Shown in pieces: positions 1-10,483 of a stretch of 64,000 bases of DNA. The translations under genes were made by a program, and so were the position numbers. The notes beneath the pieces were generated by a model. The model was not told the origin of the DNA and did not search any database. It saw only the letters and a list, made by a program, of their open reading frames with translations. Each line of letters starts with the position of its first letter. Position 1 is the first letter of the stretch. This stretch comes from Marinobacter salsuginis (GTDB lineage Bacteria > Pseudomonadota > Gammaproteobacteria > Pseudomonadales > Oleiphilaceae), in assembly GCF_009617755.1 (NCBI RefSeq), contig NZ_BGZH01000002.1, positions 1 through 64,000 of the forward strand, read 5' to 3'.

Positions 1-212
1 TGCCTTGTCAACCGTTTATTTGAAGAATTTTAAAACTCGTTTTCTTCAATACTTTCAAACGGTTGCCTTTCGAATCTGGAGCCGCCTAAGTGGCTTGCCC
101 CTCGAAAGAGATGCGCATTCTACAGACCTCTCAGGAGGTGTCAACGCTTGCTTCGAATTTTTTTCGAAAAACCTCACCAAGCCGATTTTTGACACCCAAT
201 TCCAAGAAAGAT
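1..212. other. AT-rich non-coding lead-in
   Basis: No convincing gene is seen before the purT stop codon. The stretch holds two small inverted repeats, ACCTC-TCAG-GAGGT at 126-139 and TTCGAA-TTTTT-TTCGAA at 152-168. Neither is a classical GC-rich terminator, though both lie just beyond the 3' end of the minus-strand purT operon. A 74-codon open frame on the plus strand here has no family resemblance. Confidence 0.35.
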
Positions 213-1403
213 TCATAATTCAACGATAACCGATTGCGCAGCATCGCGCGCCTTTTTCCGCGCCTCTTCTATTGAGGCACCCTTCGCAAGCGCAACCCCC
301 ATTCGACGACGCCCTTTTAGCTCTGGCTTTCCGAACAGGCGCAACTGGGTATCCGGCTCCGATAGCGCGGACTCCAACCCTGTATAAGAGACTTCTGCTG
401 AATCCCCCTCGGGGAGAATCACCGCCGAAGCTGACGGGCCGGTCTGACGGATAGAGGGGATAGGCAGCCCCAGAATAGCCCGTGCATGGAGTGCAAACTC
501 GGAAAGGTCCTGGGAAACAAGGGTTACCAACCCGGTATCATGAGGGCGTGGCGATACCTCAGAGAACCAGACGTTATCCTCTTTAACGAATAGCTCGACG
601 CCATAGATGCCATATCCGCCGAGATTTTCCACCACAGCACGGGCAACTTCAGCCGAGCGCTCATAGGCCAGCGGCGCCATCGGCTGAGGTTGCCACGACT
701 CACGGTAGTCTCCGTCTTCCTGACGATGCCCTATGGGCTCACAAAACGAAACTCCATCCCGGTGCCTTACAGTCAGAAGAGTTATCTCATAATCGAAGTC
801 CACGAAACCCTCAACGATCACTCTTCCTTTGCCAGCTCGCCCGCCAGATTGCGCATATTCCCACGCGGCCTCAATGTCACCTTCGGTCTTGACCGTGCTT
901 TGCCCTTTTCCCGAGGAGCTCATCACCGGCTTAACGACCAGGGGCAGGCCGATTTCCTGAACGGCAGCAAGATACTCCTCCCGGGAACCTGCAAAGCGGT
1001 ATGGTGAGGTTGGCAATCCGAGCTCTTCGGCCGCAAGGCGACGAATTCCCTCACGATTCATTGTGAGGTTCACCGCTCTGGCGGTTGGGATAACTTGGTA
1101 CCCCTCTTCTTCCAACTTAACCAGTTCCGGCGTTGCTATGGCTTCAATCTCAGGAACAATCAGATTTGGCCTTTCCTGCTCGATGACGCGGCGCAGGCTG
1201 GCGCCATCCAACATATCGATAACGTGACTTCGATGGGCCACCTGCATGGCAGGCGCATCGGCATAACGGTCGACCGCGATCACTTCAACGCCATAGCGCT
1301 GCAACTCGAGAACAACTTCTTTTCCGAGCTCACCGGATCCACAAAACAGAACCCTGAAAGCATTACCTTTAAGTGGTGTACCAATTCGAACTGAGTCAGT
1401 CAT
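213..1403 (-). CDS. purT: Formate-dependent phosphoribosylglycinamide formyltransferase (GAR transformylase 2)
   Basis: PurT makes formyl-GAR from GAR, formate and ATP in the cytoplasm, the folate-independent form of the third step of purine synthesis. The 396-residue product is close to the 392 of the E. coli enzyme. It opens with a Rossmann-like pre-ATP-grasp segment ([11 protein letters not shown], about residues 20-30), followed by the ATP-grasp core with the SSSGKGQS loop near residue 162 and the [10 protein letters not shown] metal/substrate segment near residue 283. It is the last gene of a minus-strand operon, 18 bases after the DUF1289 gene. The ATG at 1403 is the natural start. Confidence 0.96.
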   Translation of the reverse strand: MTDSVRIGTPLKGNAFRVLFCGSGELGKEVVLELQRYGVEVIAVDRYADAPAMQVAHRSHVIDMLDGASLRRVIEQERPNLIVPEIEAIATPELVKLEEEGYQVIPTARAVNLTMNREGIRRLAAEELGLPTSPYRFAGSREEYLAAVQEIGLPLVVKPVMSSSGKGQSTVKTEGDIEAAWEYAQSGGRAGKGRVIVEGFVDFDYEITLLTVRHRDGVSFCEPIGHRQEDGDYRESWQPQPMAPLAYERSAEVARAVVENLGGYGIYGVELFVKEDNVWFSEVSPRPHDTGLVTLVSQDLSEFALHARAILGLPIPSIRQTGPSASAVILPEGDSAEVSYTGLESALSEPDTQLRLFGKPELKGRRRMGVALAKGASIEEARKKARDAAQSVIVEL

Positions 1404-1421
1404 GATCTGCCAGCACCTCTA

Positions 1422-1610
1422 TTAGCCGTGAATCAGGGATCTCTTTTCTCGCTCCGACACCTTTCGTAGCACTTCGCGACGTTCTTCGTTATCCATTCGG
1501 GTCCAGCGGGTGATTTCGTCCCCGCTCCGATGACACCCGACACAGACATCATTCTCATCCAGTGCACAGATGCTCACGCAGGGTGAACGCACTTTATCAG
1601 CGACACTCAT
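1422..1610 (-). CDS. DUF1289 small cysteine-rich protein
   Basis: This 62-residue protein has four cysteines (C11, C15, C23, C26) in a CxxxC...CxxC pattern followed by a tryptophan-containing segment, the signature of DUF1289. The cysteines suggest a bound metal, but the function of the family is not established. Its ATG overlaps the stop codon of the preceding carbonic-anhydrase-like gene (ATGA), so the two are probably translationally coupled, and purT follows 18 bases later. Confidence 0.85.
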   Translation of the reverse strand: MSVADKVRSPCVSICALDENDVCVGCHRSGDEITRWTRMDNEERREVLRKVSEREKRSLIHG

Positions 1611-2140
1611 TTCTTCGGCTCGCAGGGCTTGAGTTCATCGACATACCGGGCCGCATTCTGCACGTAGTGTTGCGCGCTCATTTCGAGCATCTTTTTCTGG
1701 TTGTCGTTCAGCTCCCGCTTGATCTTGCCGGGAGAGCCAACAACCATGGAGCCATCCGGTACCTCCATTCCCTCTGGAATGAGGGCGTTGGCACCAATCA
1801 GGCAATGCTTGCCGATCTTCGCTCCATTAAGTACAACCGCGTTGATGCCAATCAACGAATAGTCTCCGATCTCACAGCCGTGAAGCATGACCTTGTGGCC
1901 GACCGTTACGCCCCTTCCAAGCGTAAGCGGCATACCCGGGTCGGTGTGCAGAACGGAGCCATCCTGGATATTCGTTTCCGGCCCTATGGTGATCAACTCA
2001 TTGTCCCCGCGGATAACGGCGTTAAACCAGACGCTGGCATTGTCCATGAGTCTCACGTTGCCTATCACCGACGCATTGTCAGCCACGAAGTGCCCCTCAC
2101 CCGACAATTCCGGCGTTCGGTCATTCAACTGGTAAAACAT
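1607..2140 (-). CDS. Gamma-carbonic anhydrase family protein (YrdA/PaaY-like hexapeptide transferase fold)
   Basis: The 177-residue product is built of left-handed beta-helix hexapeptide repeats (for example [19 protein letters not shown] and [20 protein letters not shown]) and carries the metal-site histidines ([23 protein letters not shown]) of the gamma-carbonic anhydrase family. Members are trimeric zinc or iron proteins; many are of unknown activity. The start chosen is the ATG at 2140 rather than an in-frame codon at 2182. It lies one base after the stop of the upstream Nudix gene and has a GGAGG ribosome-binding site inside that gene's last codons. Confidence 0.88.
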   Translation of the reverse strand: MFYQLNDRTPELSGEGHFVADNASVIGNVRLMDNASVWFNAVIRGDNELITIGPETNIQDGSVLHTDPGMPLTLGRGVTVGHKVMLHGCEIGDYSLIGINAVVLNGAKIGKHCLIGANALIPEGMEVPDGSMVVGSPGKIKRELNDNQKKMLEMSAQHYVQNAARYVDELKPCEPKK

Positions 2141-2141
2141 G

Positions 2142-2729
2142 TCAGCCTCCTTCAGGCGGTTCAAGCAAGTCAATTCCGGCATCGTACACAGCGTTCAGGA
2201 AATCAACCAGAACCACGGCCGACAGCCCCCAGATTTCGTAACGTTCCCACCGATAACACGGAACGTAAAAGGTATGGTTGAGAAAGTTCAGAGCATCCGT
2301 GCGCTCTCGCCGGTCCTCCAGAAAAAAGGAGAGAGGCACTCGAAATACACTTTCGATCTCGTGAGGATTCGGCTCCAGAGGATGATCCCCGGGAATGACA
2401 CCGACGTACGGAGTAACCAGAATTCCATAACGGGACATCACCTGGCTGAGCGGCGCAATAATCTGGACCTGCTCCGGCGGCAGCCCAATTTCCTCGTGGG
2501 TTTCACGCAACGCAGTTGCTGCCAGAGATGGGTCCCCGGGATCCCGCTTACCGCCAGGGTAAGCTACCTGTCCGCGATGGGTGGACAGATTTTCAGACCT
2601 GAGCGTAAAGATCATTTCAGGGTTTCGGTGATCATCGGTTATCGGAACCAGAATCCCGGCCTCGGGATAATCCAGCGCCAGCTGCCGCGGCGCATAGCCG
2701 GCGAGTCGCTCGGCAAGTAAATCACGCAA
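2142..2729 (-). CDS. CoA pyrophosphatase, Nudix family (NudL-like)
   Basis: This cytoplasmic Nudix hydrolase probably cleaves coenzyme A or its derivatives. The diagnostic run is [19 protein letters not shown] followed by [11 protein letters not shown], the UPF0035-type signature joined to the Nudix box. No ATG fits: the open frame runs far upstream but its first part is antisense to the neighbouring gene. I place the start at TTG 2729, which has GGAG seven bases upstream and gives a 195-residue protein of normal family length. It heads a minus-strand operon with the carbonic-anhydrase-like, DUF1289 and purT genes. Start confidence is moderate, family confidence high. Confidence 0.87.
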   Translation of the reverse strand: MRDLLAERLAGYAPRQLALDYPEAGILVPITDDHRNPEMIFTLRSENLSTHRGQVAYPGGKRDPGDPSLAATALRETHEEIGLPPEQVQIIAPLSQVMSRYGILVTPYVGVIPGDHPLEPNPHEIESVFRVPLSFFLEDRRERTDALNFLNHTFYVPCYRWERYEIWGLSAVVLVDFLNAVYDAGIDLLEPPEGG

Positions 2730-2825
2730 TGTTCGTCTCCACGTTACATCCGGAGGTTGGATGAGACAGAGGCAGCCGGGATCGTTAAACTGACTACCAA
2801 ACCAATTCAGTATACGGGGAAAATC

Positions 2826-3377
2826 ATGAAGTACTGCAGCACATGCGGCCAGCCGGTTGAACAACGCATCCCCGAGGGCGATAACCGGCACCGCTATGTC
2901 TGTGTAAGCTGCGATACCATACATTACCAGAACCCGCGCATTGTCGCCGGAACCGTTCCCGTATGGGAGGGGCAGATACTGCTGTGCCGAAGAGCGATCG
3001 AACCGCGCTATGGCTACTGGACGCTGCCCGCTGGATTCATGGAGAACGCAGAAACCACCATTGAAGCCGCCGAACGTGAAACCATGGAGGAGGCTCTCGC
3101 TGAAGTAAACATTGAGGGGCTCTATTCGATTATCGATGTGCCACACATCAATCAGGTTCATATGTTCTACCGAGCCACCCTGAAGAACGGGCAATTCGGC
3201 GCCGGTGAAGAGTCCCTGGAATCCAGGCTTTTCGGCCTCGACGAGATTCCCTGGGAGGAGATCTCTTTTCCAACCGTGAAGCGAACCCTCGAGCTGTTCC
3301 TGGCCGACTACAGGCGCGAATCTTTCGACGTCCATGTGAGCGACATACGCCACCCCATGGCAAAAGACCGTAAATAA
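2826..3377 (+). CDS. Nudix hydrolase with N-terminal zinc ribbon
   Basis: A 183-residue cytoplasmic hydrolase. Residues 1-35 hold paired cysteines (CSTC and CVSC) forming a zinc ribbon. The Nudix box follows ([21 protein letters not shown], with the G, E and REXXEE residues in place) and the protein ends in a charged tail. The architecture recalls ADP-ribose or NADH pyrophosphatases, but the substrate cannot be told from sequence. The ATG at 2826 is preferred over an upstream codon at 2757 because the zinc ribbon begins immediately after it. It is divergent from the CoA pyrophosphatase gene, with under 100 bases between the starts. Confidence 0.88.
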   Translation: MKYCSTCGQPVEQRIPEGDNRHRYVCVSCDTIHYQNPRIVAGTVPVWEGQILLCRRAIEPRYGYWTLPAGFMENAETTIEAAERETMEEALAEVNIEGLYSIIDVPHINQVHMFYRATLKNGQFGAGEESLESRLFGLDEIPWEEISFPTVKRTLELFLADYRRESFDVHVSDIRHPMAKDRK

Positions 3378-3386
3378 AGCCGCAAC

Positions 3387-3698
3387 CTATAACTCCGCCA
3401 TCCGATAAACCTCGTAAGCGGGCTCCTCATAGGGATGAGCCCGCTTAAGCGCTGCGAGAGCCTCCCGTATCAGCTCGTCGGCACAGACCAGCTCAACCTT
3501 GTACTCGTCTACCGCTTCAATCGCACCGGCTTTGCCAATAAACGGGTCGCTTCCATCTAGCGGGCGAAACTGGCCCTGTCCAAGACATTGCCAGGCACAG
3601 CAATCGTAATCGCCGATACGGCCAGCTCCGGCATCAAACAAGGCCTGCTTGGTTTGCTCTACGTGGGTTTCCGGAACGAAATAACACAGCTTGTACAT
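3387..3698 (-). CDS. NIF3-like/YqfO-type small protein
   Basis: A 103-residue protein beginning MYKLCYFVPETHVEQTKQALF and ending with the HPYEEPAYEVY motif. This is the compact domain found inserted in NIF3/YqfO proteins and also as free-standing proteins in gammaproteobacteria; function unknown. The ATG at 3698 has a GGAGG site just upstream, so the longer frame from 3752 is not used. It converges on the zinc-ribbon Nudix gene with nine bases between stops. Confidence 0.83.
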   Translation of the reverse strand: MYKLCYFVPETHVEQTKQALFDAGAGRIGDYDCCAWQCLGQGQFRPLDGSDPFIGKAGAIEAVDEYKVELVCADELIREALAALKRAHPYEEPAYEVYRMAEL

Positions 3699-4040
3699 AG
3701 CAAACCCTCCTCCGGATCGGATATTTTTTGTACAGATTAATGGCTTAGACACTTACCCACAGATTCTGTGGATAACTCTGGGGAAAGTTTTTGGGAACAC
3801 GGCCCCAAACCCCGTAATCACTGCACTTTCGTTAAATTGGCGACAAAATCACCCGATTCATTTAATCTTTACTTTTCAATAGGTTATGAATTTTGCGCAA
3901 AAGTTGAACCGATTTCCCGGTCTTTGTGCACAGAACAAACAAGAAGGCAGCAGCAATGTGCATAAAAATACTGAGTCAAGGGGATTTTTGCCAATTTCGC
4001 CAATTTTTTCCCTTGAAAAACGCCCGGAAACGGGGCAGCC
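3699..4040. other. Intergenic region with no gene
   Basis: About 340 bases between the NIF3-like gene and the purL terminator, rich in A/T with no convincing coding frame. It contains the DnaA-box-like pair listed separately. An 86-codon frame on the minus strand has no recognisable features and runs through the purL terminator, so it is not called. Confidence 0.6.
3753..3775. promoter_or_regulatory. Inverted pair of DnaA-box-like sequences
   Basis: TTACCCACA at 3753-3761 and TGTGGATAA at 3767-3775 face each other with five bases between. The right box is an exact match, on the minus strand, to the TTATCCACA DnaA-box consensus; the left one has a single mismatch. The pair lies upstream of the minus-strand NIF3-like gene. 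It could be a DnaA-responsive promoter element or a DnaA titration site; a chance palindrome cannot be excluded. Confidence 0.4.
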
Positions 4041-4096
4041 AATAAAAAAGCCGGCTTTGGAGTGAACGCTCATGTTGAACGCATCCAAAACCGGCT
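4041..4096 (-). terminator. Rho-independent terminator of purL
   Basis: On the minus strand, 18 bases after the purL stop, a 12-base arm (4084-4095) pairs with another (4050-4061) with one weak pair, across a 22-base loop. A run of T residues follows on that strand. Position and shape fit a terminator. Confidence 0.75.
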
Positions 4097-4113
4097 CTTC
4101 CTGACGCTGAGGA

Positions 4114-7100
4114 TTAACCGAACCAGCGTCTCGCATTTCGGAACATGCGAATCCAGGAACCGTCCTCCTGCCATTCTGACGGCCGCCAGGAATGCTGAAC
4201 AGCTCGGAACACCCGCTCGGGATGCGGCATCATGATGGTAACCCTTCCATCGCGAGTGGTAACACCGGTAATTCCGGCTTCCGATCCGTTCGGGTTATAG
4301 GGGTAACGAACCGTTGCCTGCCCCCGGTTATCCACGTAGCGCAGAGCCACGAGCTCGTTCTCGGAGAGCGCCTCTGCGGATGTGCCGCTGGCAAATTCAA
4401 CCCTGCCTTCGCCATGAGCTACCGCAATCGGCATACGGGATCCGGCCATGCCATCCATGAACGCAGAAGGCGACGGCATCACCTCAGCCATGGCCAGCCT
4501 TGCTTCAAACTGTTCCGATTGGTTGCGGACAAAACGAGGCCAGCCCTCGCTGCCGGGAATCAGTTCGTGCAGATTAGACAGCATCTGACAGCCATTGCAC
4601 ACGCCCAGCGCCAAAGTGTCCTGGCGATTGAAGAATGCCGCGAACTGGTCCCTGACGCGATCACTGAAGAGGATCGATTTGGCCCAACCTTCACCAGCGC
4701 CCAAAACGTCGCCGTATGAGAAGCCGCCACAGGCAACCAGGCTATTGAAACCATCCAGCGTAACCCGACCGGAGAGCAAATCGCTCATATGCACGTCGAC
4801 AGAATCGAAACCGGCGCGATCAAAGGCAGCCGCCATTTCGACCTGGCCATTCACGCCCTGCTCTCGCAGAACCGCAACCTTCGGTCGGATGCCTTTGTTG
4901 ATATAGGGGGCCGCCACGTCTTCGTTGATGTCGTAGGTAAGCTCGGCATGAAGGCCGGGATCTTCCACATCCAGCAGATTATCGAATTCTTCACGGGCAC
5001 AATCGGCGTTATCCCGCAGAGACTGAACTCGGTAACTGGTTTCTGCCCAAAGACGCTGAAGCTCTACACGAGGTTCATCCACAACGATGCCACCCTCAAA
5101 AGTGAGGCGAAGACTGTCGGTGTCGTTCGGGCTGCCAATCACGCTGATGTAATCACCCAGACCCGCGGCAGAGAACTGCTGCAGAACAAAGCCCGTGTCT
5201 TCCCTGCGCACCTGGATGACCGCACCCAGCTCTTCGTTAAACAGTTCCCTGGCAAACTGACTGCGATCCTCAGCCAAGCCGTCCAGCTTGATATCAACGC
5301 CACAGTGGCCGGCAAAGCACATTTCGGCCAATGTGACGAACAGGCCACCATCGGAACGGTCATGATAAGCCAACAGCTTATCGTCAGAGTTAAGACCCTG
5401 GATCACCGCAAAGAAAGCCTTGATGTCCTCTGGATCATCCAGGTCCGGTGCCACGGCGCCGACCTGACGGTAAACCTGAGCCAGAGCCGAACCACCCAGG
5501 CGGTTCTGGCCCGCGGCAAGATCCACCAGGATCAAATCCGTCTCACCAGCATCTTTAACCAATTGGGGTGTCAGCGTTCTGGCAACATCGGTTACCGGGG
5601 CAAAGCCACTAACGATCAGTGAAAGCGGTGCGGTTACGCTCTTCTGCTCGCCGTTGTCTTCTTCCCACATGGTCTTCATGGACATGGAGTCCTTGCCCAC
5701 CGGAATCGTGATTCCAAGTTCCGGGCACAGCTCCATGCCTACCGCGCGAACCGTCTCATAAAGATTTTCATCTTCACCCGGGTGTCCGGCAGCCGCCATC
5801 CAGTTCGCCGACAACCGTATATCCGACAATTTACCGATCGGCGCGGCGGCCATATTGGTAATGACTTCACCCACCGCCATGCGGCCGGACGCCGGGGCAT
5901 CAATCGTTGCAACCGGCGTTCGCTCGCCCATGGCCATAGCCTCTCCCGTCCGGACATCGAAGGACGTAGCGGTAACGGCGACATCGGCAACCGGGACCTG
6001 CCAGGGCCCAACCATCTGGTCCCGTGCTACCAGGCCGGTAATGGTCCGGTCACCGATGGTGATCAAAAAGCTCTTGGAACCAACCGATGGTAGACGCAGA
6101 ACACGGCGAATGGCGTCGTCCAGGTCGATTTTGGTGGAGTCGAAGATTGGCTTGGTAAAGGAAGCGCGACTGACGCTCCGGTGCATACGGGGCGGCTTGC
6201 CAAACAGCACTTCCATCGGAAGGTCCACCGGCTTGTCGCCGAAGTAGGAATCGCCCAACTCCAGGTGGTGGGCCTCTGTCGCTTCACCAATCACGGCATA
6301 GGGGCAACGTTCCCGACGGCAAAGGGCGTCAAACCGCTCCAGATTTTCCGGAGCCACGGCCATCACATACCGTTCCTGGGATTCGTTACACCAGATCTCC
6401 AGCGGTGACATGCCCGGCTCGTCACTGGGAATGTCGCGAAGCTCGAATTTGCCGCCGCGGCCGCCATCTTTCACCAGTTCCGGCATGGCATTGGAAAGAC
6501 CGCCGGCACCAACATCGTGAATAAACGCGATCGGGTTTTGGTCCCCCATCTGCCAGCAACGGTCGATGACTTCCTGGCAGCGACGCTCCATCTCCGGGTT
6601 ATCCCGCTGAACCGACGCGAAGTCCAGGTTTTCGTTACTGGATCCGGAATCCATGGACGAGGCCGCCCCGCCACCGAGGCCAATCAGCATCGAGGGGCCA
6701 CCCAGCACGATGAGCTTGGCACCCACCGGGATATTGCCCTTCTCCACGTGCTCTTCACGAATATTGCCGAGACCGCCGGCAATCATGATCGGCTTGTGGT
6801 AACCGCGGACTTCCTCGCCAGCGGCACCCGGCACTTTCTCTTCAAAGGTGCGGAAATAACCGGCCAGATTGGGACGACCGAACTCGTTGTTGAACGCCGC
6901 GCCGCCAATCGGGCCTTCGATCATGATATCCAGAGCTGAAGCAATCCGCTCCGGTTTGCCATAATTGATTTCCCATGGCTGGGGGTCGTCCGGCAGGTTC
7001 AGGTTGGAAACTGTGAAGCCGGTCAGACCTGCCTTGGGCTTGGAGCCCCGCCCGGTTGCGCCCTCGTCGCGAATTTCGCCGCCGGAACCCGTTGCCGCAC

Positions 7101-8019
7101 CGGCCGCCGGGGCAATCGCCGTGGGGTGGTTGTGCGTCTCTACCTTCATGAGGATATGAATATCTTCCTCGTTGTACCCGTAGACCCCGGTCTCCGGATC
7201 CGGGAAGAAGCGGCCACCCCGGCTGCCCCGGATAACAGAGGCGTTATCCTTGTACGCCGAGAGAACGCCCTCGCTGTTCATTTCGAAGGTATTGCGGATC
7301 ATGGCGAACAAAGATTTTTCCTGGCCTTCGCCGTCAATATCCCAGGACGCATTGAATATCTTGTGACGACAGTGCTCGGAGTTCGCCTGTGCAAACATCA
7401 TGAGCTCAACATCGGTCGGATCCCTTTCAAGATCCGTGAAAGACTTCACCAGGTAGTCGATTTCATCTTCGGCGAGCGCCAACCCCAGGCGTGAGTTCGC
7501 CTCAACCAGCGCATCGCGGCCACCCGCCAGAACAGGAACCCGACCAAGAAGGCGCGGTTCTTCATGACTGAACAACAACTCCGCACCGCCCATTTCATGG
7601 AAGACCTTCTGGGTCATGCGGTCATGCAGCAGTGCTGCGATCTTCTCACGCTGTTCAAGCCCCAGCTTCCGACCGGAACGAATGTAATAAGCCGTGCCCC
7701 GCTCGATTCGGTGTATCTGACGAAGGCCGCAATTTCGGGCAATGTCCGTTGCCTTGCTTGACCAGGGTGACAGGGTTCCCGGGCGCGGAACCACCAGAAA
7801 GAGCACCCCGTCCGGCTCTTCCACCGGCACACTCGGGCCATAGGTCAGTAGCCGGTCCAGAATAGCCTGCTCTGCGACGGAGAGGTCCGCCTCCAGATCG
7901 ACAAAGTGCATGAACTCTGCATAAACGTGTTCGACTTCAGGCACGATATCCTGAATCCGGGAATGCAGTTTGCGGGAACGGAATGGCGAGAGCGCGGGTG
8001 CGCCGCGAAGTTCAAGCAT
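4114..8019 (-). CDS. purL: Phosphoribosylformylglycinamidine synthase, large single-chain form
   Basis: PurL converts formyl-GAR, glutamine and ATP to FGAM, the fourth step of purine synthesis. The 1301-residue chain matches the large gammaproteobacterial type (about 1295 in E. coli). It has an N-terminal PurS-like segment, two synthetase halves (for example [13 protein letters not shown] and [20 protein letters not shown]) and a C-terminal class I glutaminase domain with the nucleophile in [11 protein letters not shown] and the catalytic PHPER histidine and glutamate. The start is the ATG at 8019, preceded by AGGTTGAT; the 39 upstream codons are not family-like. It is divergent from mltF, as in Pseudomonas, and has its own terminator. 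Confidence 0.97.
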   Translation of the reverse strand: MLELRGAPALSPFRSRKLHSRIQDIVPEVEHVYAEFMHFVDLEADLSVAEQAILDRLLTYGPSVPVEEPDGVLFLVVPRPGTLSPWSSKATDIARNCGLRQIHRIERGTAYYIRSGRKLGLEQREKIAALLHDRMTQKVFHEMGGAELLFSHEEPRLLGRVPVLAGGRDALVEANSRLGLALAEDEIDYLVKSFTDLERDPTDVELMMFAQANSEHCRHKIFNASWDIDGEGQEKSLFAMIRNTFEMNSEGVLSAYKDNASVIRGSRGGRFFPDPETGVYGYNEEDIHILMKVETHNHPTAIAPAAGAATGSGGEIRDEGATGRGSKPKAGLTGFTVSNLNLPDDPQPWEINYGKPERIASALDIMIEGPIGGAAFNNEFGRPNLAGYFRTFEEKVPGAAGEEVRGYHKPIMIAGGLGNIREEHVEKGNIPVGAKLIVLGGPSMLIGLGGGAASSMDSGSSNENLDFASVQRDNPEMERRCQEVIDRCWQMGDQNPIAFIHDVGAGGLSNAMPELVKDGGRGGKFELRDIPSDEPGMSPLEIWCNESQERYVMAVAPENLERFDALCRRERCPYAVIGEATEAHHLELGDSYFGDKPVDLPMEVLFGKPPRMHRSVSRASFTKPIFDSTKIDLDDAIRRVLRLPSVGSKSFLITIGDRTITGLVARDQMVGPWQVPVADVAVTATSFDVRTGEAMAMGERTPVATIDAPASGRMAVGEVITNMAAAPIGKLSDIRLSANWMAAAGHPGEDENLYETVRAVGMELCPELGITIPVGKDSMSMKTMWEEDNGEQKSVTAPLSLIVSGFAPVTDVARTLTPQLVKDAGETDLILVDLAAGQNRLGGSALAQVYRQVGAVAPDLDDPEDIKAFFAVIQGLNSDDKLLAYHDRSDGGLFVTLAEMCFAGHCGVDIKLDGLAEDRSQFARELFNEELGAVIQVRREDTGFVLQQFSAAGLGDYISVIGSPNDTDSLRLTFEGGIVVDEPRVELQRLWAETSYRVQSLRDNADCAREEFDNLLDVEDPGLHAELTYDINEDVAAPYINKGIRPKVAVLREQGVNGQVEMAAAFDRAGFDSVDVHMSDLLSGRVTLDGFNSLVACGGFSYGDVLGAGEGWAKSILFSDRVRDQFAAFFNRQDTLALGVCNGCQMLSNLHELIPGSEGWPRFVRNQSEQFEARLAMAEVMPSPSAFMDGMAGSRMPIAVAHGEGRVEFASGTSAEALSENELVALRYVDNRGQATVRYPYNPNGSEAGITGVTTRDGRVTIMMPHPERVFRAVQHSWRPSEWQEDGSWIRMFRNARRWFG

Positions 8020-8300
8020 GATATCAACCTGTATCGCGCGAAACGGGGAAGTCTGGGTGCAATTTGAAAGGCCGCCATGATACTCGAAAGCGGGTTCGGG
8101 ATACAGCGCTTGAAGCGTTAATCCCCGACCGCACAATTGACATTGTTTTGCATATTAATTAACCAGATTTATTGACCGGACATCCACCACCAAGGATCAT
8201 TGGCAATGTGGAACGGATTTCCACACTCAGGATAGCGAGGGTTGCCAAGTCGCCATCGGTAAAGCAACCAGATGATCCAGCCGTGACGGAGACTCGGGAC

Positions 8301-9815
8301 TTGCCCAGAATTTTTGCTGCATTTACAGGCGCATCCGCCAAGATAGCTTGCCTCCTTGGCGCGGCCCTGACATTGACCGGATGTTCACAGCCCAGCACTC
8401 TCCAGGAAATTCGGGAGGAGGGTGTGCTGCATGTCATTACCCGTACAGCACCTTCTATCTATGTGGAAAGTGAGGACGGCCCAACCGGTTACGACTATGA
8501 ACTGGCCAAACTGTTCGCCAACGAGCTGGGCGTGAAACTCCGGATCCGGGTCGCCGAGGACAATACCGAAATTTTGTCAGTGCTGGAGAAGAACTACGCC
8601 CACCTGGGCATGCTGGGACTCTCCAGCCAGCCGGAAGCGGTCGGCCAGCACCATACCGTGGCTACCGGCATCAACGCACAATCGATACTGGTTTATAACC
8701 GGGAAATGGAACGCCCTGAATCACTGGCAGACCTGGCCGGAAAACCCCTCCACGTGGTGGCTGACAGCAATCATGAACATCGCCTGAATCAGGCCCGGGA
8801 AGAAATCTCGGAGCTTCAGTGGCAAGTGCACCCCGGGCTGGACGCTGCTGGGGTTCTGTCCCGGGTCGAGAGCGGCGAATTTCCATATGCGATGGTTTCC
8901 TCCAACGAACTTGATCTGAACCACGTGTTTTATCCAATGGTCAAGGAGGCATTTGCGGTTGGCGAACCTGGCGAACTGGCCTGGTTTTTCCCGTCGGCGC
9001 AAGATGATTCCCTGGCAAAAGCCGCCCGGCAATTCATCGAAACCCTGGAGGCCGACGGCACCCTGGCCCAGATTGCCGAACGCTTCTATGGGCACCTGGA
9101 CCGACTCAATTATGTCGGCGCCCGCACTTTCATGCACCACGTCGAAAACCGCTTGCCCAAGTACGAATCTCTGTTTCGGGACTATGCCAGGGAATTCGAT
9201 TTGGACTGGAGGCTTCTTGCGGCCATCGGTTACCAGGAATCCCACTGGCGTCCCAACGCGGTATCCCCCACCGGCGTCCGCGGTCTGATGATGCTGACGC
9301 AGAACACAGCCAGCCACATCGGGATCAACAACCGGTTGGATGCAGAGGAAAGCATCCAGGGCGGTGCCAAGTATTTCCGGATCGTGCATGAGAAGATTCC
9401 CGAACGTATCCCCGAACCAGACCGTACCTGGTTCGCCCTCGCCTCTTACAACGTGGGATTTGGCCACCTTGAGGACGCCCGTCGCCTGACGGAAGGTGCA
9501 GGAAAAGACCCGGACCGGTGGATGGATGTGAAGGAATTCCTGCCGCTGCTGGCTGAGAAGGAGTGGTATACCAAGACCCGCTTTGGCTATGCCCGCGGCC
9601 ACGAGCCAGTCATCTACGTTCAGAATATCCGGCGTTATTACGATGTCCTGGCCCGACTCAACGAACCCGCGACGCCTGCGCCAGACCAGGAAGCGCAAAT
9701 CGTACAGATGGAGGAAAGCCAGAAAGCCGGAGTTCTTTCAGACAGACTGCAGCCGGACGAAAAACTCCGGGCTGGCTTGCCGGCAGAGCTGGGCATGATC
9801 CCCCCGACCCTTTGA
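8301..9815 (+). CDS. mltF: Membrane-bound lytic murein transglycosylase F
   Basis: MltF cleaves peptidoglycan glycan strands from the inner face of the outer membrane. The order is: a lipoprotein signal with lipobox LTGC (Cys28 from this start), a periplasmic solute-binding-like domain (about 35-265), and a C-terminal SLT lysozyme-like domain with the catalytic glutamate in GYQESHW and the GLMMLT and SYNVGFGH motifs. The start is uncertain. No ATG precedes the signal peptide in frame. TTG 8301, with GGAG nine bases upstream, gives a normal lipoprotein leader and 504 residues; GTG 8208 or TTG 8172 would be longer. Family assignment is not affected. Confidence 0.93.
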   Translation: MPRIFAAFTGASAKIACLLGAALTLTGCSQPSTLQEIREEGVLHVITRTAPSIYVESEDGPTGYDYELAKLFANELGVKLRIRVAEDNTEILSVLEKNYAHLGMLGLSSQPEAVGQHHTVATGINAQSILVYNREMERPESLADLAGKPLHVVADSNHEHRLNQAREEISELQWQVHPGLDAAGVLSRVESGEFPYAMVSSNELDLNHVFYPMVKEAFAVGEPGELAWFFPSAQDDSLAKAARQFIETLEADGTLAQIAERFYGHLDRLNYVGARTFMHHVENRLPKYESLFRDYAREFDLDWRLLAAIGYQESHWRPNAVSPTGVRGLMMLTQNTASHIGINNRLDAEESIQGGAKYFRIVHEKIPERIPEPDRTWFALASYNVGFGHLEDARRLTEGAGKDPDRWMDVKEFLPLLAEKEWYTKTRFGYARGHEPVIYVQNIRRYYDVLARLNEPATPAPDQEAQIVQMEESQKAGVLSDRLQPDEKLRAGLPAELGMIPPTL

Positions 9816-9834
9816 AGCGTCTCCCCGAAGTGGT

Positions 9835-10305
9835 CTAGTCGGCACGGGCTTCCAGTGCCCTTTCAACCTGGCTAGCGGAATAACCTCTACGATTCAGAAA
9901 ACGCGCCTGACGCACCTTTTCATCCCAGTCTTCACTGAGATCCGCCAGCCCAAACCGTTTGTCCCGGATGGCAACAGCCCGTTCACACCAATCTTCCTCA
10001 GTCATTTCATCAACGCACTCCGGGGTCCGATGCACCCCTCGTTGCTGAAGTTCCCCCAGAATCCTGAGCGGTCCATAACCAAGATCCATTCTCTGGCGGG
10101 CATAAACGTCGGCAAACCGGTCATCATCGAGCCAGCCTTCTTTCTCATAGTCATCCAGAACAGCATCAATAATGTCGCCCGACACCTTTCTCTGACGCAG
10201 TTTCAGACTCAGCTCGTAGCGGCTATGCTCCCTTCTGGCAAGCAATCTTAGCGCTGTTGCCCGGGCCTTATATTCCTGATCGTCCTGATTTTCCTGTTTT
10301 GCCAT
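9835..10305 (-). CDS. recX: Regulatory protein RecX
   Basis: RecX binds RecA filaments and modulates recombination and the SOS response. The 156-residue helical protein has the family hallmarks: RATALRLLARREHSRYELSLKL near the start, EGWLDDDRFADVYARQR in the middle and the RFLNRRGYSASQVERAL tail. The ATG at 10305, preceded by AAAGGG, is preferred to a codon nine residues upstream. recX usually follows recA; here no recA is adjacent, and recX stands alone, converging on mltF with 19 bases between stops. Confidence 0.93.
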   Translation of the reverse strand: MAKQENQDDQEYKARATALRLLARREHSRYELSLKLRQRKVSGDIIDAVLDDYEKEGWLDDDRFADVYARQRMDLGYGPLRILGELQQRGVHRTPECVDEMTEEDWCERAVAIRDKRFGLADLSEDWDEKVRQARFLNRRGYSASQVERALEARAD

Positions 10306-10483
10306 ACAGACCCTTTCCGCATACGCACACAAAACGCTAGACTAGCCGCGAAATTTTCCGACTGATCAGCATCCCAGGCTGACCAGTCAAACTACCCGGC
10401 CTTCCGAACCGGAGGCCGATGGCCGGTGGCGGTCCAACTTTGCCCGACACCGTGAACTGGTTTCAACACCCAAGGATACTTTT

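Noticed and set aside
2730..3353. N-terminal extension of the CoA pyrophosphatase frame
   Set aside because: It is antisense to the zinc-ribbon Nudix gene on the plus strand and does not look like Nudix sequence; the TTG at 2729 has its own ribosome-binding site.
3876..4136. 86-codon minus-strand open frame downstream of purL
   Set aside because: It contains the purL terminator hairpin, overlaps the purL stop region and has no family resemblance or ribosome-binding site.
8137..8165. Promoter for mltF from TTGACA at 8137
   Set aside because: No credible -10 element lies at 16-18 bases; the hexamer alone is not enough.
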